A DNA stretch of 6,573 bases from Bacillota bacterium. Lineage in GTDB: Bacteria > Bacillota > Desulfotomaculia > Desulfotomaculales > Desulfallaceae. Position numbers and translations under genes: made by a program. This document shows, one piece after another, positions 1 through 4,373 of this stretch (its first letter is position 1; every line of letters begins with the position of its first letter). Where the stretch lies: positions 1-6,573 of the forward strand of contig WQUS01000099.1 of the NCBI GenBank assembly GCA_009781965.1, written 5' to 3'. The notes beneath the pieces are model-generated. The model made no database searches, was not told where the DNA came from, and was given only the letters and a program-made list of their open reading frames with translations.

Positions 1-82
1 CCTGTTTATGTTCGCAAATTTCTTTGGCCAGCGTTCGCCTTTTGATAATTCGGGAAACCTTTAAAAATTTATCTAGTCTCAA
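1..82 (-). CDS. rqcP: RqcP/YabO-like S4-domain RNA-binding protein, N-terminal fragment
   Basis: Only the first 27 codons are in the window; the gene runs off the left edge. The translation from the TTG at 82-80 reads M-R-L-D-K-F-L-K-V-S-R-I-I-K-R-R-T-L-A-K-E-I and then C-E-H-K-Q. This is the typical opening of the small S4-domain proteins of the RqcP (YabO)/Hsp15 family, which bind stalled 50S-peptidyl-tRNA complexes and work with RqcH in C-terminal alanine tailing. No ATG or GTG lies in frame between this TTG and the upstream in-frame stop (115-113, which is also the hup stop), so TTG is the best start. Its Shine-Dalgarno is weak (purine-rich stretch AAGAAAG, about 5-6 bases upstream). It begins 30 bases after hup, so the two are probably cotranscribed. 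The position directly after mazG/hup fits the B. subtilis yabN-yabO order. The family call is confident; the exact function is taken from homologues. Confidence 0.85.
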   Translation of the reverse strand, partial: MRLDKFLKVSRIIKRRTLAKEICEHKQ

Positions 83-112
83 GCTTATCTTTCTTACCCA
101 AATGCAACCAAA

Positions 113-385
113 CTAGGAAACCGCGTCACGCAGCGCTTTACCGGCTTTGAAAACGGGAACTTTGGCTGCGGCGATATTGATTTCCTCGCCGGTTTGCGGA
201 TTACGGCCCTTGCGAGCCGCTCTAGCCCGAATTTCAAAGGTTCCGAAACCAACCAATTGGACCTTATCGCCACTGGCAAGAGCACCCTCCACCGTTGTCA
301 ACAGTGCTGCGACGGCTTTTTCCGCATCCTTCTTGGTTATTTCGGCTTTCTCAGCTACACTGGCAATAAGTTCTGCCTTGTTCAT
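113..385 (-). CDS. hup: HU-type nucleoid DNA-binding protein
   Basis: This 90-residue protein has the normal HU length. It begins MNKAELI and carries the HU/IHF signature around residues 46-66 (GFGTF, then R-A-R-A-A-R-K-G-R-N-P-Q-T-G). The signature includes the proline at position 63 that intercalates into DNA at the tip of the beta arm. HU dimers bind DNA with little sequence preference, bend it and organise the nucleoid. The frame stays open five codons further upstream (M-R-G-V-L), but those codons overlap the Shine-Dalgarno, so the start at 385-383 is preferred. The gene lies 99 bases after mazG and 30 bases before the S4-domain gene, which suggests a mazG-hup-rqcP unit. I see no convincing sigma-A promoter in the 99-base gap. 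The residues cannot separate HU subtypes, but the N-terminus and length favour HU (B. subtilis Hbs-like) over IHF. Confidence 0.97.
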   Translation of the reverse strand: MNKAELIASVAEKAEITKKDAEKAVAALLTTVEGALASGDKVQLVGFGTFEIRARAARKGRNPQTGEEINIAAAKVPVFKAGKALRDAVS

Positions 386-390
386 AAGTA

Positions 391-398
391 CCCCCCTC
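391..398 (-). promoter_or_regulatory. Ribosome binding site of hup
   Basis: On the minus strand this reads GAGGGGGG, ending 5 bases before the ATG at 385-383. It decides the start: the ATG five codons upstream (400-398) overlaps this site and so is unlikely to be used. Confidence 0.75.
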
Positions 399-432
399 AT
401 AAAGTTTCAGGTAACATAGACTTTACTATTCG

Positions 433-444
433 CTGCTTTTGCAG
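433..444 (-). other. Small hairpin in the mazG-hup spacer
   Basis: The minus strand has CTGC-AAAA-GCAG, a perfect 4-base-pair stem with an AAAA loop, 40 bases past the mazG stop. No U-run follows, so it is not a standard terminator. It might protect or attenuate the transcript between mazG and hup, or mean nothing. The rest of the 99-base spacer holds only the hup ribosome binding site. Confidence 0.3.
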
Positions 445-484
445 GAGTTCCTTCCTTATGGGAAAAATTTTCTGCGATTTTTCT

Positions 485-1960
485 TCATTTTTCCTCTTTT
501 TTAGCCTGTTCCCATAAAAAATCCATTTCCTCCAGCGTCATGGCGGTTAAAATCAACCCTTTAGCGGCGGCTTGATCCTCAATATATCTGAAGCGGCGAA
601 GGAATTTACTGTTTGTTGCGGCCAAAGCAAGCTCGGGATCAATCTCAAACATCCTGGCTACATTGACCATGGCAAAAAGAATATCCCCCGTCTCCTCTTG
701 CAAGCATTCCCGGTTACCGTTTTGCAGCGCTTCCCGCCATTCAGCCAGCTCCTCTTGAAGCTTCAGCAGCGCTCCCCGGTAATCGGGCCAATCAAAACCG
801 ACCTGGGCGGCTTTAGCCTGTATTTTATAAGCGTGAAGCAAAGCCGGCAATCCGCGGGGCGCCCCGTCTAATATTGATCTGTTCTTACCGGCGTCACCGC
901 CTCTTTCGCGCTGCTTGATTTCCTCCCAGGTTGTGAGCACCTGGTCGCTGTTTTCCAGATGCAGTTCCCCGAAAACATGCGGGTGCCGGCGCACCATCTT
1001 GCGGCTCACTCCGGCGACCACGTCGTTAACGTCAAAATACCCGCGTTCCCCGGCTATCTGGGCGTGAAACACTATTTGTAGTAATAAGTCTCCCAATTCT
1101 TCACATAATTTATACATATCTTCCTCTTGAATGGTTTCCAGCACTTCATAGGCTTCCTCAAGCAAATAGCGGGTTAAGGTATGATGATCCTGTTCCCGAT
1201 CCCATGGACAGCCGTTGTCGCTCCTTAATCTGGCCATAATAGTCACCAGTTCGTCCAGGGGATAGCGGCATGTTTGAGCGGCCCCCGTTAGGGGCGGCAG
1301 ATACAGACTGGTCAGATGATCGACCCAGTCCACCCGGTCGATTTGATAAAGGGGCATGCGGGCCACTCTTTCCAGACCGGGGACGCCCGCGGCCTGGATC
1401 ATGGTGACCTGGTGTTCGGCGGGATACCGTTCCAGCAAGGCCAATTTAATGTCCCCCGCCGCAAGCCGGCTGTAGACCTGTACCACTATCGCCCCCACCG
1501 CGGGGTTAATGGGCTGTTCGTCCAGGCGCAGTCCGTCCGCTATCTGCATCCCTTGTACCGGGTCAATACGCAGCGCCGCATAAACGGCGTCCAGGAAACT
1601 CATTGCCGGTACTATGTCCACCGCCAAGCCCAGCCCGCCGGCGGCCCCGATGATCATCTCCACCGTTGTTTCGGCTACCAGCGGGTGACCGGGCACCGCG
1701 TACACCACCGGCCCGGTTTGGGCGGCGGCCAGCACGTGGTCGGCGATCGCCCGGTAAACTTGATTAAAATCCGTCCCCGACTCGTAATAAGCATCAAAAG
1801 ATGCAAACGCCACTTGGCGTTCTTTTAGCCATTCCACCACCGGATGCACCGTGGTGCGCAGGAACAGCCTGTCCGCTTCCCGCAGGATATTCAGGTTTAC
1901 CGGCGGTAAGGAATCCTTGCCGCCCGGTCCCAGCCCGACGATGGTAATCTTTGCGGTCAA
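485..1960 (-). CDS. mazG: YabN-type MazG: tetrapyrrole-methylase-like domain fused to nucleoside triphosphate pyrophosphohydrolase
   Basis: This 491-residue protein matches the length of B. subtilis YabN. Residues 1 to about 225 form a SAM-dependent tetrapyrrole (corrin/porphyrin) methylase-like fold, with the glycine-rich GLGPG motif at 9-13 and VPGHP at 89-93. Its substrate in YabN proteins is not established. Residues from about 230 to 490 are MazG, opening with DNGCPWD (248-254). The metal-binding EExxE (E268, E269, E272) and ExxD (E288, D291) are intact. A second repeat carries EELAEW (403-408) and EETGD (422-426). MazG hydrolyses (d)NTPs to NMPs plus pyrophosphate, clearing non-canonical or excess nucleotides in the cytoplasm. 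The start is a TTG at 1960-1958 with a strong AGGAGG 7 bases upstream. No clear sigma-A promoter is visible before it. The upstream gap is filled with repeats, and the flippase gene yabM that precedes yabN in B. subtilis is absent here. Confidence 0.95.
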   Translation of the reverse strand: MTAKITIVGLGPGGKDSLPPVNLNILREADRLFLRTTVHPVVEWLKERQVAFASFDAYYESGTDFNQVYRAIADHVLAAAQTGPVVYAVPGHPLVAETTVEMIIGAAGGLGLAVDIVPAMSFLDAVYAALRIDPVQGMQIADGLRLDEQPINPAVGAIVVQVYSRLAAGDIKLALLERYPAEHQVTMIQAAGVPGLERVARMPLYQIDRVDWVDHLTSLYLPPLTGAAQTCRYPLDELVTIMARLRSDNGCPWDREQDHHTLTRYLLEEAYEVLETIQEEDMYKLCEELGDLLLQIVFHAQIAGERGYFDVNDVVAGVSRKMVRRHPHVFGELHLENSDQVLTTWEEIKQRERGGDAGKNRSILDGAPRGLPALLHAYKIQAKAAQVGFDWPDYRGALLKLQEELAEWREALQNGNRECLQEETGDILFAMVNVARMFEIDPELALAATNSKFLRRFRYIEDQAAAKGLILTAMTLEEMDFLWEQAKKEEK

Positions 1961-1967
1961 AAATAGC

Positions 1968-1973
1968 CCTCCT
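1968..1973 (-). promoter_or_regulatory. Ribosome binding site of mazG
   Basis: The minus strand reads AGGAGG, with a 7-base gap to TTG at 1960-1958. This strong site supports the non-ATG start, where the translation opens directly into T-A-K-I-T-I-V-G-L-G-P-G. Confidence 0.85.
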
Positions 1974-1978
1974 GCCCT

Positions 1979-1991
1979 AGGGTCAGACCCT
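1979..1991. repeat. Perfect 13-base palindrome in the mazG leader
   Basis: AGGGTC-A-GACCCT is a 6-base inverted repeat around one central base. It ends 18 bases before the mazG start and just upstream of the Shine-Dalgarno. It resembles the short GGGTCTGACCC palindromes that I recall being dispersed in many bacterial genomes; that comparison is from memory and untested. It could equally be an operator. Confidence 0.45.
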
Positions 1992-2029
1992 GTGCTTGTT
2001 AGTACTCATAGCCCAGGCATGCAAAACTA

Positions 2030-2154
2030 TTAACCGTAAGCGATTTCTCGCAAGAGCATGAGCGCACGGTTTACTCGAGGTTCGAGGTTCGAGGTTCGAA
2101 ATTCGAAGCTATGCAGTGTTTGCTAAACCTCAAGGTATTGCGTGCCGGCTCGAT
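2030..2154. repeat. Structured intergenic repeat, copy A (125 bases)
   Basis: This copy matches 2280-2417 almost base for base. The differences are a 14-base gap in the heptamer array, one substitution (TGCTAAACC against TGCTGAACC) and one extra G near the right end. Its left third can fold: AACCGT (2032-2037) pairs with ACGGTT (2066-2071), GCG pairs with CGC inside that, and an inner CTC-GCAA-GAG hairpin (2047-2056) has a GNRA-type tetraloop. A 7-base tandem array follows, then a unique right part of about 45 bases. Weaker similarity to copy B continues to the left (TTGTTA at 1996 and at 2243), so copy A may be an older, eroded member. It lies beyond the spoVT terminator, upstream of mazG. 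It has no coding potential that I trust. Confidence 0.9.
2075..2108. repeat. Heptamer tandem array in copy A (about 5 units)
   Basis: The units are (T)TCGAGG, TTCGAGG, TTCGAGG, TTCGAAA and TTCGAAG, in exact 7-base register. Read on the minus strand, the array spells F-E-P-R-T-S-N-like peptides, a common source of spurious gene calls. Confidence 0.9.
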
Positions 2155-2175
2155 ACTGTTATTATACAACATTTA

Positions 2176-2194
2176 GGCGCCCGGGAGGGGCGCC
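2176..2194. other. GC-rich hairpin next to the spoVT terminator
   Basis: GGCGCCC (2176-2182) and GGGCGCC (2188-2194) form a perfect 7-base-pair stem with a 5-base loop. On the minus strand it comes just after the T-run of the spoVT terminator and has no T-run of its own. On the plus strand it is followed by A residues. It is not a canonical terminator in either direction. It could act as a second block to readthrough or protect the 3' end. Confidence 0.5.
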
Positions 2195-2196
2195 GC

Positions 2197-2229
2197 AAAA
2201 AAAAACAGCCCTTTACTTACGGGCCGCTT
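2197..2229 (-). terminator. Rho-independent terminator of spoVT, displaced by an insertion
   Basis: On the minus strand AAGCGGCCC (2229-2221) pairs with GGGCTGTTT (2211-2203) across a 9-base loop (2220-2212). This gives nine pairs, two of them G-U, and the run of T extends to 2197. The first arm is the same sequence that follows the spoVT stop codon at 2458-2456, where no second arm is present. The simplest reading is that this terminator originally began at the spoVT stop codon and was pushed away by the element at about 2218-2445. Confidence 0.85.
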
Positions 2230-2236
2230 ATTGTTC
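2218..2236. repeat. Left direct repeat of the insertion (19 bases)
   Basis: TACGGGCCGCTTATTGTTC is identical to 2446-2464. The right copy encodes the last two residues and the stop codon of SpoVT, so this left copy must be the duplicate. It now supplies the first arm of the functional terminator. Confidence 0.85.
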
Positions 2237-2243
2237 ACGCGTT
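2228..2243. repeat. Left inverted end of the insertion
   Basis: TTATTGTTCACGCGTT matches the reverse complement of 2429-2444 at 15 of 16 positions (T/C difference at the fourth base). Its first 9 bases also belong to the flanking direct repeat. Confidence 0.75.
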
Positions 2244-2279
2244 TGTTAATCCTCAAAGTGAATACAGTACGCCAAACCG

Positions 2280-2417
2280 TTAACCGTAAGCGATTTCTCG
2301 CAAGAGCATGAGCGCACGGTTTACTCGAGGTTCGAGGTTCGAGGTTCGAAGTTCGAGGTTCGAAATTCGAAGCTATGCAGTGTTTGCTGAACCTCAAGGT
2401 ATTGCGTGCCGCTCGAT
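2280..2417. repeat. Structured intergenic repeat, copy B (138 bases)
   Basis: This is the second copy of the repeat at 2030-2154, with the left ends exactly 250 bases apart. It sits inside the inverted-repeat-bounded insertion. The foldable left part is identical to copy A: AACCGT at 2282-2287, ACGGTT at 2316-2321 and the inner GCAA-loop hairpin at 2297-2306. It differs by 14 extra bases (two heptamers), one substitution and one missing G. Because it lies between the spoVT stop and terminator, it should be transcribed as part of the spoVT 3' UTR. Confidence 0.9.
2325..2372. repeat. Heptamer tandem array in copy B (about 7 units)
   Basis: The units are (T)TCGAGG, TTCGAGG, TTCGAGG, TTCGAAG, TTCGAGG, TTCGAAA and TTCGAAG. 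Compared with copy A there are exactly two extra 7-base units, as expected from slippage or unequal exchange. Confidence 0.9.
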
Positions 2418-2428
2418 GCGAAAGCAGT

Positions 2429-2444
2429 AACGCGTGAACAGTAA
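2429..2444. repeat. Right inverted end of the insertion
   Basis: AACGCGTGAACAGTAA is the inverted partner of 2228-2243. One base (2445) separates it from the right direct repeat. Confidence 0.75.
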
Positions 2445-2445
2445 C

Positions 2446-2464
2446 TACGGGCCGCTTATTGTTC
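2446..2464. repeat. Right direct repeat of the insertion, overlapping the spoVT 3' end
   Basis: The sequence is identical to 2218-2236. Read on the minus strand it contains the Glu and Gln codons that end SpoVT, the TAA stop (2458-2456) and the start of the ancestral terminator stem. Confidence 0.85.
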
Positions 2465-3016
2465 CATTTGTTTAGCCAGAAAACCGGCCGCCGTTTCGAC
2501 CAGCTTTAATTCCAATTCACCCATACGCACATCCGGTTCCCTGGAAGCCAACACTACCGCTCCAATGGAATCGCCTTCCACTATGATCGGCGCAATCACC
2601 TCGGACGAGTAACGGCACTCCTCCTCGTCAGCAAGCAGGCACTCCCGGCACAGCGGGTCAATGCCCGGGCTGTTGATCACCACCGCCTTTTTCTCGTCCA
2701 TCACTTTCTCTATTGCAGCCCCAACAGGTTTATTTAAAAACTCCTTTTTAGATGCTCCGGAAACAGCAATAACAAGGTCCCGGTCGGCGATACAGGCGAT
2801 ATGACCGATCGCTTCGTGCAAAGAATCAGCATATTCTTTAGCAAAATCGCCTAATTCACCGATGGGGGAATACTTTTTTAAGATAACCTCGCCTTCGCGA
2901 TCAACAAAAATCTCCAGCGGATCGCCTTCGCGAATCCTGAGCGTTCTTCTGATCTCCTTGGGAATAACCACTCTGCCAAGGTCATCTATCCGACGAACTA
3001 TACCCGTAGCTTTCAT
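2456..3016 (-). CDS. spoVT: Stage V sporulation protein T, AbrB-type transcriptional regulator
   Basis: The 186-residue protein closely resembles B. subtilis SpoVT (about 178). Residues 1-50 form the AbrB/SpoVT swapped-hairpin DNA-binding domain, with M-K-A-T-G-I-V-R-R-I-D-D-L-G-R-V-V-I-P-K-E almost invariant in the family. Residues of about 55-180 form a GAF-like ligand/dimerisation domain ending in AAGFLAKQMEQ. SpoVT is a tetrameric regulator that tunes sigma-G-dependent genes in the forespore. The start at 3016-3014 (MKATG) is chosen because the eight upstream in-frame codons cover the Shine-Dalgarno. A sigma-G-like promoter lies upstream. Unlike B. subtilis SpoVT as I recall it, the GAF region has a C-x2-C-x7-C cluster (C123, C126, C134), plus C75. 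An insertion directly follows the stop codon, but the reading frame is intact. Confidence 0.97.
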   Translation of the reverse strand: MKATGIVRRIDDLGRVVIPKEIRRTLRIREGDPLEIFVDREGEVILKKYSPIGELGDFAKEYADSLHEAIGHIACIADRDLVIAVSGASKKEFLNKPVGAAIEKVMDEKKAVVINSPGIDPLCRECLLADEEECRYSSEVIAPIIVEGDSIGAVVLASREPDVRMGELELKLVETAAGFLAKQMEQ

Positions 3017-3022
3017 GGGCCG

Positions 3023-3036
3023 CCCTTCCCTCCTTT
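3023..3036 (-). promoter_or_regulatory. Ribosome binding site of spoVT
   Basis: The minus strand has AAAGGAGG (3036-3029) followed at once by GAAGGG (3028-3023). The strong core is 12 bases from the ATG, which is rather long, while the second is 6 bases away. Together they support the MKATG start and argue against the upstream TTG at 3040. Confidence 0.7.
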
Positions 3037-3069
3037 GCAAGCAGATCGTTGCGGTTAATCTTTCACATT

Positions 3070-3099
3070 TATTATATAACCAAAGGAAAGGAATTATTC
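3070..3099 (-). promoter_or_regulatory. Sigma-G-like promoter of spoVT
   Basis: On the minus strand GAATA (3099-3095) is followed, after 18 bases, by TATAATA (3076-3070). The sigma-G consensus is roughly G-N-A-T-R, 17-18 bases, C-A-T-N-N-T-A. Here the -35 fits fully and the -10 misses only the first C. No sigma-A -35 is present at the right distance from the TATAAT. B. subtilis spoVT is a known sigma-G target. The predicted transcript start near 3062 would give a leader of about 46 bases. Confidence 0.65.
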
Positions 3100-3137
3100 A
3101 TTTTTTTCCAATGCGGCCGTTAAATATTTAGCCATCA

Positions 3138-4244
3138 TTATTTAGCGGTTTTATTGGACTGATTACCGGTGTTACCGGCGTTACTGCCGTTGCCGGCTTT
3201 GTTACTGTTACTATTGTTATTGTTGCCATTGTTGCCGGCAGCATTGTTAGCCGCCTTGTCAGCCAGTTTATTATCTATTTTTGCGTTATTACGGAGTTCA
3301 TCCACGTAAGCGCTCATCTTGGCCTGTACATTTTGCTGCTTCAGAGCGGAGGTAATGCTGTCTTTAACCTCGGCAAAACTCTTTTGGCTGGCCGGAATGA
3401 TCGCATCCAGCCGGATAATATGGTAACCGTACTGAGTTCTAACCGGCTCAACGGTAAGAGCCCCTTTATTCTGCAAAGCAAAAGCGGCGGTTTCAAATTC
3501 TTTCACCATGCTGCCGTTCTGACTGAAAGGCGGCAACTGACCGCCGTTTTCCTTACTGCCCGGGTCGTCGCTGTATTGTTTGGCCAAGGCGGCAAAATTG
3601 CCTCCCGCTTTCAGCTTGTCCACAATCTGCAGCGCCAGCACCTTGGCGTCGGATTCGGAACGGTTCTTGCCGTTTGAACTGGCGCCGGTACCGATGAGAA
3701 TGTGGCTGACCTGACGCTGCTCCGGCTGGTTGTACTGTTGTTTGTGCGCGTCATAATAGGCCTGGACATCTTTTTCGGTGGGGCTGGCCAGATTGGCGGT
3801 TATCTTTTCCTGCAGCTTGGTCAGGGCCATCTGGTCTTTAATCATATTCTTTAACCCGGCCTCGTTTTGCCCGACGCTGTCCAGGTATTTTTTATAGGCG
3901 TCGTCGGAACCCAGTTGTTTTTTAATATTAGCCAGTTGGTCCGTAACTTCTTTGTCCGTAGGGGTCAGTTTTTGCTTTTCCGCGTCCTGCTTCAATAATT
4001 CCTGGTTAATCATCTGCTCCAACATGCTCTGCCGGACCAGTTTATCCAGCGCCTTACCCTGGTCGCCGTCAAAGGTATATCCCTGTTGCGCCATATTCTT
4101 TTCCTGGGGCACTACCTGTGCATCCAACTGCTGGGTCGTGATGTTCTTGCCATTCACCGTCGCCACAACCGAAGAAGAGCCGCAGCCCCACAGTGAAACC
4201 GAACTTAACAGAAGCACCATTAACAATATGATTCCTTTACGCAT
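3138..4244 (-). CDS. prsA: PrsA/SurA-type peptidyl-prolyl cis-trans isomerase lipoprotein (foldase)
   Basis: This is a 368-residue secreted lipoprotein. Residues 1-20 form a lipoprotein signal peptide (M-R-K, a hydrophobic stretch, then L-W-G-C), so Cys21 is the lipidated residue anchoring it outside the cell membrane. Residues of about 26-165 form a SurA-N-like chaperone region. The parvulin (PpiC) domain spans about 175-282, with RQVSHILI (177-184, His181), A-K-Q-Y-S-D-D-P-G-S (221-230), GGQLPPF (234-240) and QYGYHII (271-277, His275). GGQLPPF departs from the usual GGDLGWF, but the active-site histidines are kept. The protein helps secreted proteins fold at the membrane-wall interface. The C-terminus from about 332 is an Asn/Gly/Ser-rich low-complexity tail. 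The start ATG (4244-4242) follows GGAGGGGAG. It has its own promoter after mfd. Confidence 0.93.
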   Translation of the reverse strand: MRKGIILLMVLLLSSVSLWGCGSSSVVATVNGKNITTQQLDAQVVPQEKNMAQQGYTFDGDQGKALDKLVRQSMLEQMINQELLKQDAEKQKLTPTDKEVTDQLANIKKQLGSDDAYKKYLDSVGQNEAGLKNMIKDQMALTKLQEKITANLASPTEKDVQAYYDAHKQQYNQPEQRQVSHILIGTGASSNGKNRSESDAKVLALQIVDKLKAGGNFAALAKQYSDDPGSKENGGQLPPFSQNGSMVKEFETAAFALQNKGALTVEPVRTQYGYHIIRLDAIIPASQKSFAEVKDSITSALKQQNVQAKMSAYVDELRNNAKIDNKLADKAANNAAGNNGNNNNSNSNKAGNGSNAGNTGNQSNKTAK

Positions 4245-4296
4245 AATAATCTCCCCTCCAATAATAATGCCACCCTCAGGCAGCGTAACCCACTCA

Positions 4297-4325
4297 ATTA
4301 TATAGCAAACAATAACTCACGGCAA
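4297..4325 (-). promoter_or_regulatory. Sigma-A-like promoter of prsA
   Basis: The minus strand reads TTGCCG (4325-4320), 17 bases, then TATAAT (4302-4297). The -10 is perfect, the -35 matches 4 of 6, and the spacing is ideal. The predicted start near 4290 leaves a leader of about 46 bases. This makes prsA independent of mfd. Confidence 0.7.
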
Positions 4326-4344
4326 CAGTCCGGAACAATTTACT

Positions 4345-4356
4345 TATTTGCAAATA
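4345..4356. promoter_or_regulatory. 12-base AT-rich palindrome upstream of the prsA promoter
   Basis: TATTTGCAAATA is a perfect dyad centred about 26 bases upstream of the prsA -35, in the mfd-prsA gap. Its position suits an activator or repressor site, but AT-rich palindromes of this size arise easily by chance. Confidence 0.25.
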
Positions 4357-4373
4357 TTTTTATATTTTTATAT

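Larger units (their letters stand above)
2218..2445. mobile_element. Small non-coding MITE-like insertion between spoVT and its terminator
   Basis: The block has near-perfect inverted ends: TTATTGTTCACGCGTT (2228-2243) against the complement of 2429-2444, 15 of 16 matching, with an 11-base core TGTTCACGCGT fully conserved. It is flanked by 19-base direct repeats (2218-2236 and 2446-2464). Removing 2218-2445 would rejoin the spoVT stop codon to its terminator hairpin, so this is probably inserted DNA. It contains repeat copy B and no transposase, so it would need enzymes supplied in trans. The 19-base direct repeat overlaps the left inverted end by 9 bases, so the exact border between element and target duplication is ambiguous. 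No family assignment is possible from the sequence alone. Confidence 0.65.

Noticed and set aside
386..400. Longer HU beginning at the ATG at 400 (M-R-G-V-L)
   Set aside because: The extra codons are themselves the Shine-Dalgarno of the internal start, and HU proteins begin MNK.
1316..1828. Open frame of 170 codons on the plus strand
   Set aside because: It is antisense to the methylase-like domain of MazG, His/Arg-rich, and has no recognisable domain.
2161..2189. Minus-strand TATAAT (2166-2161) as a mazG promoter
   Set aside because: The -10 is perfect, but the position 17 bases upstream is CCCTCC inside the GC hairpin, with no resemblance to TTGACA and no extended -10 element.
2176..2205. 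Plus-strand rho-independent terminator from the GC hairpin
   Set aside because: The stem is followed by A residues on the plus strand, not T, and no plus-strand gene needs terminating here.
2075..2372. Possible CRISPR array
   Set aside because: The units are 7 bases long and contiguous with no spacers, and the two larger copies are not regularly interspaced repeats. No cas gene is present.
2173..2397. Open frame of 74 codons on the minus strand across the repeats
   Set aside because: Its sequence is the translation of the heptamer array plus the terminator and GC hairpin. It has no convincing ribosome binding site and resembles no known protein, so it is a spurious frame.
3017..3040. Longer SpoVT beginning at the TTG at 3040 (eight extra residues)
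   Set aside because: The extra codons overlap the AAAGGAGG Shine-Dalgarno, and SpoVT proteins begin at MKATG.
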